From DAIDKA01 sp035503515 (lineage in GTDB: Bacteria > Pseudomonadota > Gammaproteobacteria > Steroidobacterales > Steroidobacteraceae): a DNA stretch of 64,000 nucleotides. Positions 35,880-44,698 of the stretch are shown piece by piece. Location of the stretch: contig DATJTJ010000011.1 of assembly GCA_035503515.1 (NCBI GenBank), positions 80,882-144,881 on the forward strand. The letters run 5' to 3'. The first letter of the stretch is position 1. Every line of letters begins with the position of its first letter. The notes under the pieces were generated by a model. That model saw nothing but the letters and a program-made list of their open reading frames with translations, made no database searches and was not told where the DNA came from. The position numbers and the translations under genes were made by a program.

Positions 35880-37226
35880 TTACACCAGGCCCTGACGCAG
35901 GGCCTGCACGTCCGCCGCGATGTCCAACGCCCTGGACGGCAGTTCAAACAGTCGGCTCAACGATTCTGGCACGTCCACGTGACGGCCGATCAGCGGTTCG
36001 ACGATTTCGCGGAATTTGGCCGGGTGGGCCGTGGCCACCAGCACCCAGCGTCCGCCGTCGCGCCGCGCCGGTGGCAGATGCGACCAGACCTCGGCGGCCG
36101 TGGCCGTATGCGGACACCAGATCTGGCCATGCTCCCGGTAACCGCTGCGGATGCGGGCCCGGATCTGCTCGTCGCTGACCGAATCGGCGCTGATGGTGGC
36201 GCGCAGTTCCTGCAGGTCCGGGTACAGCGCCCGCAGCCGCTCGAGGTTACTGGGGTTGCCCACGTCCATGGCCGAGGCCAGCGTCGCAATGCTCGGCCGC
36301 GGCTCGAAGGTCCCGGTCTTAAGCAGATCCGGCACGGTCCGGTTGGCGTTGTGCGCCAGGACCATCTCGCCGATCGGCATTCCCAGGCGCTTGGCCCACA
36401 GGCCCGCCACCGAGTTGCCGAGGTTGCCGCTGGGGACGACGAAGGAGACCGGCTGGCCGTGTTCCGACCAGCCCTTGAGGCTCGTGGCCGCGTAGTACAC
36501 GGCCTGCGGCAGCAGCCGCCCGAGATTGATGCTGTTGGCCGAGGACAGATCGAATCGGCGGTTCAGTTCCGGGTCGAGGAACGCCGCCTTCACCATGCGC
36601 TGGCAATCATCGAACGTACCGCGCACCGCGAAACTGCGCACGTTGTCGCCCCAGCAGGTGAGCTGGTGCTCCTGGGTCGGGGAGACCTGCCCCTTCGGAA
36701 ACAGCACCGACACCGCGACCCCCGGCAGGCGATGGAAGGCCGCCGCCACCGCACCGCCGGTATCCCCGGAAGTGGCCACCAGGATGTTCAGCGGCCGCTG
36801 TCCCGGAGCGCGCAGCCGCGACATGCACGTCGCCAGGAACCGGGCGCCGAAATCCTTGAAGGCGGCGGTGGGACCGTGGAAGAGTTCGAGCACGCCGAGG
36901 CGGCCGGCGCCGTCCAGCATCACCAGCGGCGCCGGAAAATTCAGCGCCTGTGACATCAGGGCCGGCAGTGCTGCCTCGAGCTCGCTGCCGGCCACCAGTG
37001 GCGCGAGCAGCAGCGCACCGATGCGCGCCAGGCCTTCGGCCGTCAGGAACTGCCCAGGAGGCAATCCGACCTGCGCGCACAGCTGCTGCGGCGAGTGCAC
37101 CGGCCAGCGCTGTGGAACGTACAGCCCGCCATCGGGTGCCAGGCCCTTGAGCAGCGCCTGTGCGAAGCCGACGCCAGGCTCCGCCTGCGCTGCGCGGCGG
37201 GTACTGTGGTACAGCATGGTGCTCAT
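35880..37226 (-). CDS. thrC: Threonine synthase
   Basis: Last step of threonine synthesis, from O-phosphohomoserine, PLP-dependent. The 448-residue protein has the PLP lysine in GPTAAFKDFGARF, VATSGDTGGAVAAAFH, FPKGQVSPTQEHQLTCWGDNV, SSANSINLGRLLPQAVYY and PSGNLGNSVAGLWAKRLG, all typical for the E. coli type. The start is ATG at 37226, overlapping the thrB stop (ATGA). It is the third gene of thrABC. Confidence 0.97.
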   Translation of the reverse strand: MSTMLYHSTRRAAQAEPGVGFAQALLKGLAPDGGLYVPQRWPVHSPQQLCAQVGLPPGQFLTAEGLARIGALLLAPLVAGSELEAALPALMSQALNFPAPLVMLDGAGRLGVLELFHGPTAAFKDFGARFLATCMSRLRAPGQRPLNILVATSGDTGGAVAAAFHRLPGVAVSVLFPKGQVSPTQEHQLTCWGDNVRSFAVRGTFDDCQRMVKAAFLDPELNRRFDLSSANSINLGRLLPQAVYYAATSLKGWSEHGQPVSFVVPSGNLGNSVAGLWAKRLGMPIGEMVLAHNANRTVPDLLKTGTFEPRPSIATLASAMDVGNPSNLERLRALYPDLQELRATISADSVSDEQIRARIRSGYREHGQIWCPHTATAAEVWSHLPPARRDGGRWVLVATAHPAKFREIVEPLIGRHVDVPESLSRLFELPSRALDIAADVQALRQGLV

Positions 37227-38161
37227 GGCCCGACGACGCGCGCCCCGGGTGAATTGATCTCGATGATCCATTCGTCGATGGGCACATTGTGGCGGCCGAA
37301 CTCACCGCGCATGGCCGCCAGCACCGCCGGCGCCTGATGCTCGAGGGCCCACGCGAACACCGTCGGGCCGGCCCCCGAAATGGAGCAGCCGAGGGCGCCG
37401 CTCGCCATGGCGGCGCGGCGCACGTCGGGAAAGCCCGGGATCAGGGTCTGGCGCTGCGGCTCGATCACCACGTCTTCCAGGCAGGTGCGGATCAGCTCCA
37501 GGTCATCGGTATAGCAACCGGAAATGAAGCCGGCCAGGTGCGCGGTCTGCCAGACGAAATCCGACATGGCCACGCTGCCGCGCAGGATGGAGCGCGCCTC
37601 CTTGGTCGACAGGAACAGGTGCGGGTGAACCATCACCGCCCGCACGGCCCGCGGCACCGGGATCTGCTTCACGTGCGGATTGTCGATGCCCACGGTGAGC
37701 ACCAGGCCCCCGAACAGCGACGGGGCGATATTGTCCACGTGCATGGAGCCCGAGGACACCGCCTCGCCATGCATGGCGAACTTCAGCAGTTCCAGTTTCG
37801 TGCACGGCCGGGACAGGAGTGCATTGGCGGCGACCACCGCGGCGACGGCCGAAGCGGCCGACCCGCCGAGGCCGGATCCGAGCGGAATGCCCTTCTCGAT
37901 GCGCATGTCGAAACCGAACGGCAGGTCGAGCGCCTGCTGCAGGGCGAGCACGGCGCGGCCGGCCGTATTGGCTTCCGGGTTGCGCGGCAGCTCGACGCTG
38001 GTACCGGTGATGCCGGAGATGGTCAGTCCGCGCTGCGCCGTGCGCGTCACCGTCACCTTGTCCCCCAGGGCATCCACCGCGAAGCCGAGGATGTCGAAAC
38101 CGATGGCGACATTGCCGGCGGAGGCCGGCGCGAACGCCGTCGCGGATGTCGTGTCGTTCAA
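37223..38161 (-). CDS. thrB: Homoserine kinase
   Basis: GHMP-family kinase that phosphorylates homoserine. The 312-residue protein begins NDTTSATAFAPASAGNVAIGFDILGFAV, has the ATP-binding loop GIPLGSGLGGSAASAVAAVV, and near the end ASGALGCSISGAGPTVFAW. Translation begins at a TTG that overlaps the thrA stop (TTGA); the next in-frame ATG would cut into the domain. It is the second gene of thrABC; every junction in the operon is a 4-base overlap, which helps balanced expression. Confidence 0.95.
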   Translation of the reverse strand: MNDTTSATAFAPASAGNVAIGFDILGFAVDALGDKVTVTRTAQRGLTISGITGTSVELPRNPEANTAGRAVLALQQALDLPFGFDMRIEKGIPLGSGLGGSAASAVAAVVAANALLSRPCTKLELLKFAMHGEAVSSGSMHVDNIAPSLFGGLVLTVGIDNPHVKQIPVPRAVRAVMVHPHLFLSTKEARSILRGSVAMSDFVWQTAHLAGFISGCYTDDLELIRTCLEDVVIEPQRQTLIPGFPDVRRAAMASGALGCSISGAGPTVFAWALEHQAPAVLAAMRGEFGRHNVPIDEWIIEINSPGARVVGP

Positions 38162-40671
38162 ATGTGCGCTCCGAGGTAGGCCGACAGCCGCAGCAGATCG
38201 GCGAACACGCCGCCGGCCGTCACTTCCGGACCTGCGCCGGGACCCTGAACGATCAGCGCGTTGGCATTGTAGCGACCGGTGGCGAAACGCACGACGTTGT
38301 CGGTCAGCGCCATGTTCGCGAACGGATGGCTGCGATCCAGTTCGACGAGGCCCACGGTCGCCTCGCCCCGGGCGGTGATCCGTCCCACGTAGCGCAGCAC
38401 CTTGCCCCGGCCATGGGCGGCCTGCAGCCGCTCGTGCATGCCGGCGTCGAAACGCGGCAGACCACCCATGAAGTCCTCGATCGACGCGCCCGACAGGTCC
38501 GGGGGCACCAGGCTTTCGACCCTCACATCCGAAAGCTCCAGCGCCAGGCCCATCTCGCGGCCGAGAATGATGAGCTTGCGCGCCACATCCGTCCCCGAGA
38601 GGTCATCGCGGGGGTCCGGCTCGGTGTAGCCGCGTTGCTTGGCGTCCTTCACGATCTCGGAGAACGACACCTTGCCGTCGTAGACGTTGAACAGGTACGC
38701 GAGGGTGCCGGAGAAGATGCCCTCGATGCTCTCGATGTCATCGCCGGTCTCCCGCAGGTCGCGCAGCGTCTGGATCACCGGCAGGCCGGCGCCCACGGTC
38801 GCCTCGTACAGATAGTGTGCGCCGCTGGTGCGGCCCGCCGCGCGCACCTCCCGGTAGAAGGCCAGCGGGGCGCTGTTGGCCTTCTTGTTCGGGGTCACCA
38901 CGTGGATGCCCTTGGCCAGCCACTGCGGATAGTTGCGCGCCACGGCCTCGCTCGCCGTGCAGTCGATGAGCACGGTGTGCGGGAGGTGGTCCACGTCCAG
39001 ATGCTCGACGAACCGGGCCAGGTCCGCCGCCACCGCGCCGCTTCCGAAGGCATTGCTCCAGTCGGCGAGATCGAGGCCCGAATCACTGAGCAGCATGCGC
39101 TCGGAGGCCAGGATGCCGCGCACGCGCAGGTCGATCTGGAACTGTTCGCGCAGCCGGCCGCTTTGCGAGGCGAGCTGATCGAGCAGCACCCGGCCGACGG
39201 TACCCGGACCGATGATGCCGATCGAGAGGGTGTGCGGGGACAGATAGAAGCTGGAGTGCACGGCCCGCAACGCGCGCGTGGCGTCCTTGCCTTCGATCAC
39301 CACCGAGATGTTGCGCTCGCTGGCGCCCTGGGCGATGGCGCGCACGTTGACCGCCGAGCCACCCAGGGCATCGAACACCTTGGCGGAGACGCCGGGCATG
39401 CCGGCCATGCCGTCGCCGACCACCGCCAGGATCGCAAGACCCGAGTCCACGTCCACGCGCTGGATCTGCCCTTCCGTCAGTTCGCGATCGAAGGCGCTGC
39501 GCACCACGCGCGCCGCGCGCTCGGATTGCTCGGCCGGAATGGCACAGCAGATGGAATGCTCGGAGCTGCCCTGGGAGATGAGGATCACCGAGATCCCCTC
39601 CTCGCGCAGCGCCCCGAACAGCCGGTGGGCGGTTCCCGGCACGCCGATCATGCCGGCGCCCTCGACGTTGACCAGCGACACGCCATCGATGCTGGTGATG
39701 CCCTTGACCGGCAGCGCCGATTCCGGCTCGGCGCAGATCAGCGAACCGGGCTTCTCGGGTGCGAAGGTGTTGCGGATCCAGATCGGGATGTTGCGCCGGA
39801 CCGCCGGCGCCATGGTCTGGGGATGGATGACCTTGGCGCCGAAGTACGCCAGTTCCATCGCCTCATTATAAGAAAGCGAATCGATGACCTTGGCGTCCGG
39901 GACGCGGCGCGGATCCGCCGACAGCACGCCATCCACATCCGTCCAGATCTGGATCTCCGCCGCGGCCAGCAGCGCCCCGAAGATCGACCCGGAGAAGTCA
40001 CTGCCGTTGCGGCCCAGCGTCGTCTGCACGCCCTTGCGGTTGGAGGCGATGAAACCGGTGATGATCAGGGTGCCGGCAAAATCGGCGCCGACCAGCCGCT
40101 CGATGTTCTCCTGCGACTCGCTCCACTGCACGGCAGGTCCCAGCGTGCCCCACTCCACGACCACCACGCGCCGCGCATCGACCCAGAGGGTCTTGCCGGG
40201 GCGCCGGGTGCGCGACTCGAAGTACTTGTGGAACAGGCGGGTCGACCAGATCTCCCCGTACCCTGCGATCAGGTCGCGGACGTTGTCGGCCGCCGAGCGG
40301 GTCAGCTGCACGGTGTGCAGGATGCCCTCGATGTCATGGCAGTCCCGGTCCATGGCCGACTGGAACAGCGCTGCCGACTGGGCGGGCAGCAGTGCCCGGG
40401 CGATGGTGGCGTGCCGCTCGCGCAGGGCCTGGACCTCCACCTGATACCGCTCATCCTGCTGCTCGGCGAGCACCACCAGTCGCAGCAGGGCGTCGGTGAC
40501 GCCGCGGCAGGCAGACAGGACCACTCCCAGGCGCCGGTGCGGCTGGGACTCCAGGATGTTGGCCACGCGCTCGAAGCACGCCGCGTCGGCGACGCTGGAG
40601 CCGCCGAATTTGTGGACCACCCAGCTGTCATGGGCCTGGGAATGCGGTGAAGCGGGGGTACTTGAGCTCAT
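38158..40671 (-). CDS. thrA: Bifunctional aspartokinase / homoserine dehydrogenase
   Basis: Fused enzyme for the first and third steps of threonine synthesis, 837 residues (E. coli ThrA 820). The kinase part starts VVHKFGGSSVADAACFERVA and includes TTLGRNGSDFSGSIFGALL and IWTDVDGVLSADPRRVPDA; two ACT domains in the middle are where threonine feedback acts in E. coli; the dehydrogenase part has IGIIGPGTVGRVLLDQL, DCTASEAVARNYPQWLAKG and the signature GIFSGTLAYLFNVYDG. The ATG at 40671 gives MSSSTPAS. A terminator-like hairpin lies 27 bases before it. Confidence 0.96.
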   Translation of the reverse strand: MSSSTPASPHSQAHDSWVVHKFGGSSVADAACFERVANILESQPHRRLGVVLSACRGVTDALLRLVVLAEQQDERYQVEVQALRERHATIARALLPAQSAALFQSAMDRDCHDIEGILHTVQLTRSAADNVRDLIAGYGEIWSTRLFHKYFESRTRRPGKTLWVDARRVVVVEWGTLGPAVQWSESQENIERLVGADFAGTLIITGFIASNRKGVQTTLGRNGSDFSGSIFGALLAAAEIQIWTDVDGVLSADPRRVPDAKVIDSLSYNEAMELAYFGAKVIHPQTMAPAVRRNIPIWIRNTFAPEKPGSLICAEPESALPVKGITSIDGVSLVNVEGAGMIGVPGTAHRLFGALREEGISVILISQGSSEHSICCAIPAEQSERAARVVRSAFDRELTEGQIQRVDVDSGLAILAVVGDGMAGMPGVSAKVFDALGGSAVNVRAIAQGASERNISVVIEGKDATRALRAVHSSFYLSPHTLSIGIIGPGTVGRVLLDQLASQSGRLREQFQIDLRVRGILASERMLLSDSGLDLADWSNAFGSGAVAADLARFVEHLDVDHLPHTVLIDCTASEAVARNYPQWLAKGIHVVTPNKKANSAPLAFYREVRAAGRTSGAHYLYEATVGAGLPVIQTLRDLRETGDDIESIEGIFSGTLAYLFNVYDGKVSFSEIVKDAKQRGYTEPDPRDDLSGTDVARKLIILGREMGLALELSDVRVESLVPPDLSGASIEDFMGGLPRFDAGMHERLQAAHGRGKVLRYVGRITARGEATVGLVELDRSHPFANMALTDNVVRFATGRYNANALIVQGPGAGPEVTAGGVFADLLRLSAYLGAHI

Positions 40672-40697
40672 CTGATCGTCGCTTGCGGACACACGCC

Positions 40698-40726
40698 AAA
40701 AAGGCCGCGTGACTCTACTGACGCGG
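40698..40726 (-). terminator. Terminator-like hairpin in the thrA leader, possible attenuator
   Basis: On the minus strand, CCGCGT, a 10-base loop and ACGCGG form a perfect 6-bp stem, followed by CC and five T (40702-40698). It is 27 bases before the thrA ATG and inside the only space where the thr leader can be. An 11-codon open frame (40750-40715, MLEVAPVRPRQ) ends in its loop, but it has no Thr or Ile codons. A role in thr control is an inference. Confidence 0.4.
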
Positions 40727-40747
40727 TCGGACCGGCGCAACTTCAAG

Positions 40748-40753
40748 CATAAT
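40748..40753 (+). promoter_or_regulatory. -10-like element before xdhC
   Basis: CATAAT ends 7 bases before the xdhC ATG at 40761. No convincing -35 or Shine-Dalgarno sequence is present, so a leaderless transcript is possible. The same 89-base space must hold the thrA promoter on the other strand. Confidence 0.3.
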
Positions 40754-40760
40754 CCGTGGG

Positions 40761-41837
40761 ATGGAGTCCCTGATTGCACCTTTGTTGCCTCTGTACGAGC
40801 GCGAGCAGCAGGCCGGCCGCGCCGTGGCGCTGGCCGTCGTGGTGGAGACCCGCGGCTCGACGTACCGCAAGCCCGGCGCCCTGATGCTGATCGCCGCGGA
40901 TGGCGAATACGCGGGTCTGCTCTCGGGGGGCTGTCTCGAGTCGGACCTGTACCAGCACGCGCTGCAGGTGATGTCGAGCGGCAGGGCCAAGGTGATCACC
41001 TACGACACCGGTGGCAGTGACGACCTGCTGTGGGGGCTCGGCGTGGGTTGCGAGGGGGTCATGCAGATCCTGCTGCTGCGCGTGGGCGCCGCAAACGGCT
41101 GGCAGCCGCTGGCGCTGTTCGCCGGCGCGCACCGGCGCCATGAGCGCACGGCCGCCGCGGTGGTGGTGGCATCGCCGGACGGCGCGCTGCCACCCGGGAG
41201 CGTCATCCTGCCGGAGGGTCTCTCCGGCAGTGCGCCGGCACCGCTGGCGCTGCACGATGGCATCCAGTCCTTGCTGGAGCAGGCGCTGGCGCAGGGACGC
41301 GCGGTGGCCCTGGGAACGGATGCCGACGCGCTGCGGGTGCTGGCGATGCCGCTGGCCCTGCCGCCGCGGCTGCTGCTGCTCGGGGGCGGCCCGGATGCCC
41401 TGCCACTGGTTGAATTTGCCGGTGCCCTCTCCTGGCGCATCACGGTCTACGATCATCGTCCCGCGTATGCCCAGTCGAACAGCCGTTTTCCGCGGGCCGA
41501 GCGCGTGGTCCTGGGCCGTCCCGAAGCACTCGCCGACACCCTGGACCTGCGCGGCTTCGACGCCGCGGTCGTCATGAGCCACCATCTGCCCTCGGACCTG
41601 GCGTACCTGCGCGCGCTCAGCGCCAGCGACATCCCCTACGTGGGCCTGCTCGGCCCGGTGAACCGGCGCGAAAAGCTGCTGGCCGACCTGGGCCCCGAAG
41701 GGACGGCGCGGCTGCGCGGGCGGCTGCGGGCTCCCATCGGATTGAACATCGGCGGCCGCGCGCCGGAGTCGATCGCGCTGTCGATCGTGGCGGAAATCCA
41801 TTCGCGCCTGCATGGGGCACCCGGCGGCCCGTTCTGA
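40761..41837 (+). CDS. xdhC: XdhC/CoxI-family molybdoenzyme maturation factor
   Basis: A 358-residue XdhC-type protein; such proteins bind molybdenum cofactor and help to insert its sulfurated form into xanthine dehydrogenase-type enzymes. The N-terminal XdhC domain has AVVVETRGSTYRKPGALMLIAADG and GLLSGGCLESDLYQHAL; the C-terminal Rossmann domain has LLLLGGGPDALPLVEFAG and ends in IGLNIGGRAPESIALSIVAEI, typical of the family. No molybdo-hydroxylase structural gene lies in the window. It is followed closely by an unknown gene and a MocA-like gene. Confidence 0.9.
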   Translation: MESLIAPLLPLYEREQQAGRAVALAVVVETRGSTYRKPGALMLIAADGEYAGLLSGGCLESDLYQHALQVMSSGRAKVITYDTGGSDDLLWGLGVGCEGVMQILLLRVGAANGWQPLALFAGAHRRHERTAAAVVVASPDGALPPGSVILPEGLSGSAPAPLALHDGIQSLLEQALAQGRAVALGTDADALRVLAMPLALPPRLLLLGGGPDALPLVEFAGALSWRITVYDHRPAYAQSNSRFPRAERVVLGRPEALADTLDLRGFDAAVVMSHHLPSDLAYLRALSASDIPYVGLLGPVNRREKLLADLGPEGTARLRGRLRAPIGLNIGGRAPESIALSIVAEIHSRLHGAPGGPF

Positions 41838-41843
41838 TCCCCT

Positions 41844-42215
41844 ATGAATGAGATCGACTTCATCCGTCAGCAGCTGGCCGCTGAGCGCGCGCACCTGCGC
41901 GAAATCCTCAATTGCGTGCGCCGCGAAACAGCGGCCGGCACGCCGCGGGCGATCCTCGCGTACCTCGACTGGGCCGCTGCGCGGCTGCTGCAGCGGCTGG
42001 CGGCCGATCAGGTCGTCGCGCCACTGCCGGGCGCCACCGCCGGGCGTGCCGAGCAGTTGCTCGCACTGCTGGATGCCACCGAGCCGCCGGCAGCCGCGGC
42101 GAACCACGGCGTGCACATCGGACAGTGGCGGCAGACGGCCCGGTTGACGGCCGACTCCATTCTCGAGGAGCGGCGGCTGTATGCGGCGGCCCGCCGGGCC
42201 GCGGGTCTGCCATGA
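41844..42215 (+). CDS. Unknown protein between xdhC and mocA
   Basis: A 123-residue, largely helical, soluble protein: MNEIDFIRQQLAAERAHLREILNCV, AILAYLDWAAARLLQRLAADQ, and RQTARLTADSILEERRLYAAARR. No signal peptide, membrane helix or Cys motif is seen (one Cys only). It starts 6 bases after xdhC, and its TGA overlaps the ATG of the mocA-like gene, so it is surely expressed with them. A part in molybdenum cofactor handling is inferred from position alone. It is not antisense to any other plausible gene, so it is likely real. Confidence 0.65.
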   Translation: MNEIDFIRQQLAAERAHLREILNCVRRETAAGTPRAILAYLDWAAARLLQRLAADQVVAPLPGATAGRAEQLLALLDATEPPAAAANHGVHIGQWRQTARLTADSILEERRLYAAARRAAGLP

Positions 42216-42805
42216 ATCCGCCGGACGCACTGAGCCTGCATGTGGTGGTGCTGGCGGCCGGCGCGTCCACCCGCTTCGGTTCCCCCAAGCAGCTGGTGCG
42301 AGTGAACGGCCGCCCGCTGCTGCACTGGGCCGTCTCGCGTGCCGTGGAACTGGCCGGCCAGGCGGTCACGGTGGTGCTGGGGGCCAATGCGGCCGAACTC
42401 GCCCCGCTGCTACGGCACACCCCCGCCGCGGTGATCGTCAACCGCGACTGGAACGAAGGCATGGGAAGTTCGGTGCGTTTCGGCATCTCGCGCGTACCCG
42501 CCACGGCCGATGCGGTGCTGCTGATGCTGGCCGACCAGCCGGCGGTGACCATCGAGGATCTGCGGCGGCTGGAGGGCACCTGGCGCCGCCAGCCGCAGTC
42601 CATCGTGGCGGCGCACTACAACGGCGTCGATGGCGTGCCGGCCGTATTTCCGCGCGAGGATTTCACGGCGCTGGCCAACCTGCGCGGCGATGCGGGCGCC
42701 CGCACCCTCATCCGCCGCGGCGGCGAGCGGGTGGTCCGGGTACCGCTGCAGGCGGCCGCCATCGACATCGACACGCCCGAGGATCTGCTGCATCTGCAGA
42801 ACTAG
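42212..42805 (+). CDS. mocA: MocA-like molybdenum cofactor cytidylyltransferase
   Basis: A 197-residue nucleotidyltransferase of the MobA/MocA type. The N-terminal nucleotide-binding motif is VVVLAAGASTRFGSPKQLVRVNGRPLL; NRDWNEGMGSSVRFGIS, LLMLADQPAVT and FPREDFTALANLRGDAGARTLI follow. MocA makes molybdopterin cytosine dinucleotide for xanthine dehydrogenase-family enzymes, which fits the xdhC neighbour. The start ATG overlaps the previous gene; the last four bases overlap convergent cysB. Confidence 0.87.
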   Translation: MNPPDALSLHVVVLAAGASTRFGSPKQLVRVNGRPLLHWAVSRAVELAGQAVTVVLGANAAELAPLLRHTPAAVIVNRDWNEGMGSSVRFGISRVPATADAVLLMLADQPAVTIEDLRRLEGTWRRQPQSIVAAHYNGVDGVPAVFPREDFTALANLRGDAGARTLIRRGGERVVRVPLQAAAIDIDTPEDLLHLQN

Positions 42806-43776
42806 ATCTGCGGCAGGTCCACGTCCTGGAACAACTGGGCCACCTCCTCGGAGCTGGTCATGCGATGGGCCCGGTCGACCATGCGCCGGTCCAGGTGCGG
42901 CGCCAGCAGGTGCACGAAGTCGTACATATACCGGCGCAGCAGGACCCCCCGCCGGAACCCGATCCAGGTGACGTGGCTTGAGAACAGGTGCGAGGCATCG
43001 ATCGAGACCAGATCCGGATCCTCGTGGGCATTGATGGCCATCTGGGCCACCAGCCCCACGCCCAGGCCCAGGCGCACATAGGTCTTGATCACATCCGAGT
43101 CGCGCGCCGTGATCGCGACATCGGGCGTCAGGCCGGCCCGCGTGAAGGCCTGGTGCAGGGACGAGGGACCGCTGAAGCTGAACGTGTACGTGATCAGGGG
43201 ATAGGCCCCGAGCTGCTTGAGCGTGGGCTTCGGGATTTCGGCCAGGGGGTGATGGCGCGGGACCACGATCACCCGGTGCCAGCGGTAGCACGGCAGCAGC
43301 GTGAGATCGCCGAAGAGGTGTTCGGAGCCCGTGTTGATCGCGCAGTCGATGCGGTCCTGGGCCACCATTTCGGCGATCTGCTCCGAGGTTCCCTGGTGCA
43401 GGTTCAGCCGCACATCGGGGTAGCGATCGCGGAACTGATGGATGACCTCCGGCAGGACGTAGCGGGCCTGGGTATGGGTGGTGCCGATGGCGAGGCTGCC
43501 GCGACCCTCATCGCGCAGTTCGGTCGCGAGATCCCGGATGGCCTGCGTTTCCTTGAGGATCTGCAGCGCCCGCTCGATGACCTGCTGTCCGGCCGGGGTG
43601 ATCCGGGTGAGATTGCGTCCCTCGCGGGTGAAGATCTGGAACCCCAGTTCATCCTCGAGCAGCTTGATCTGCTTGCTGACCCCGGGCTGGGAGGTGTGCA
43701 GCTTCTGGGCCGCGGCCGTTATGTTAAGTCCACTCTGGGCGACGGCCGCCAGATACCGCAGCTGATGCAACTTCAT
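42802..43776 (-). CDS. cysB: CysB-type LysR regulator of sulfur assimilation
   Basis: A 324-residue LysR protein of the CysB/Cbl branch: it begins MKLHQLRYLAAVAQSGLNITAAAQKLHTSQPGVSKQIK with the helix-turn-helix at about 19-38, and the effector domain contains IGTTHTQARYVLPEVIHQFR, the CysB segment that binds sulfate or N-acetylserine. It also has GLGVGLVAQMAI. It is divergent from cysH, with 154 bases between, so it should control the sulfur genes that follow and probably itself. Confidence 0.93.
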   Translation of the reverse strand: MKLHQLRYLAAVAQSGLNITAAAQKLHTSQPGVSKQIKLLEDELGFQIFTREGRNLTRITPAGQQVIERALQILKETQAIRDLATELRDEGRGSLAIGTTHTQARYVLPEVIHQFRDRYPDVRLNLHQGTSEQIAEMVAQDRIDCAINTGSEHLFGDLTLLPCYRWHRVIVVPRHHPLAEIPKPTLKQLGAYPLITYTFSFSGPSSLHQAFTRAGLTPDVAITARDSDVIKTYVRLGLGVGLVAQMAINAHEDPDLVSIDASHLFSSHVTWIGFRRGVLLRRYMYDFVHLLAPHLDRRMVDRAHRMTSSEEVAQLFQDVDLPQI

Positions 43777-43930
43777 CGGAAACCCCTCTCAGACCTGTCC
43801 GTCATATGGTGAGGACCCCATGATAACCGGGCGGAATGTCTGATGGCCGCCGGATACATAACCATGGCGCAGCTCATCAGAAGCAATGATTCGTTCTGTT
43901 ACCGGATTGTCACCCGTAAAGTGCCCTCCC

Positions 43931-44665
43931 ATGGCGCAGATACTCACCCTGGAACTGGAGTCGAAGGCGGCCCAGGTCCGTGAATTCCTGGGCGAAATCG
44001 TCCGGCGGTATGGCCGCGTGGTCTATGCCAACAGCCTGGGGGCCGAGGCGATGGTGCTCACCGACATCATCGCCAACAGCGTCCCGGGCATCGACATCGT
44101 CAGCATCGACACCGGTCGCCTCCACGAGGAGACCTACGACCTGCTGGCCAAGCTGCAGCGCCGCTATGACAACCGGATCCGGGTCATCTATCCGGATGGC
44201 GAAAGCGTCTCGGACCTGGTGACCCGCCAGGGCATCAACGGCTTCTTCGACAGCCCCGAGGCCCGCAGCGCCTGCTGCAATGTCCGCAAGGTCGTGCCGT
44301 TCCGCAAGATCGTGGACGGCTATGCGGCCTGGGTAACGGGCGTGCGGCGCGAGCAGTCCAAGACCCGCGCCGAAGGCGAATCCATCGAATGGGACGCGGC
44401 CCACGGGCTGCACAAGATCAGCCCGCTGCTGGACTGGACCGAAGAACAGATCTGGGCCTACATCCACGCCCGCAAACTCCCCTTCAACGCGCTGCACGAG
44501 AAGGGCTATCCCAGCATCGGCTGCGCGCCGTGCACCCGGGCGGTGATGCCGGGCGAGGATCAGCGGGCCGGCCGCTGGTGGTGGGAACAGCCCGAGCAGC
44601 GCGAGTGCGGACTGCATCCGAAGGTACGCAGTCCCGGGCGCGCCGCCGCCGCTGTCCAGGCTTGA
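43931..44665 (+). CDS. cysH: Adenylyl-sulfate (APS) reductase
   Basis: Reduces activated sulfate to sulfite. The 244-residue protein has the PP-loop-like fold with VVYANSLGAEAMVLTDII and DTGRLHEETYDL. Two Cys pairs, RSACCNVRK and GCAPCTRAV, form the 4Fe-4S site that marks the APS-reducing type rather than the PAPS reductase of E. coli. The catalytic Cys is in QRECGLHPK at the C-terminus. The ATG at 43931 (MAQILTLEL) is preferred. It is first of the cysH-cysG-cysK-FNR series, divergent from cysB. Confidence 0.94.
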   Translation: MAQILTLELESKAAQVREFLGEIVRRYGRVVYANSLGAEAMVLTDIIANSVPGIDIVSIDTGRLHEETYDLLAKLQRRYDNRIRVIYPDGESVSDLVTRQGINGFFDSPEARSACCNVRKVVPFRKIVDGYAAWVTGVRREQSKTRAEGESIEWDAAHGLHKISPLLDWTEEQIWAYIHARKLPFNALHEKGYPSIGCAPCTRAVMPGEDQRAGRWWWEQPEQRECGLHPKVRSPGRAAAAVQA

Positions 44666-44698
44666 CAGCGTCCGCCCCTTAGAACCTGATGGCACCCC

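Noticed and set aside
38146..40650. 834-codon plus-strand frame opposite thrA
   Set aside because: thrA is complete on the minus strand with all motifs; the plus frame has none.
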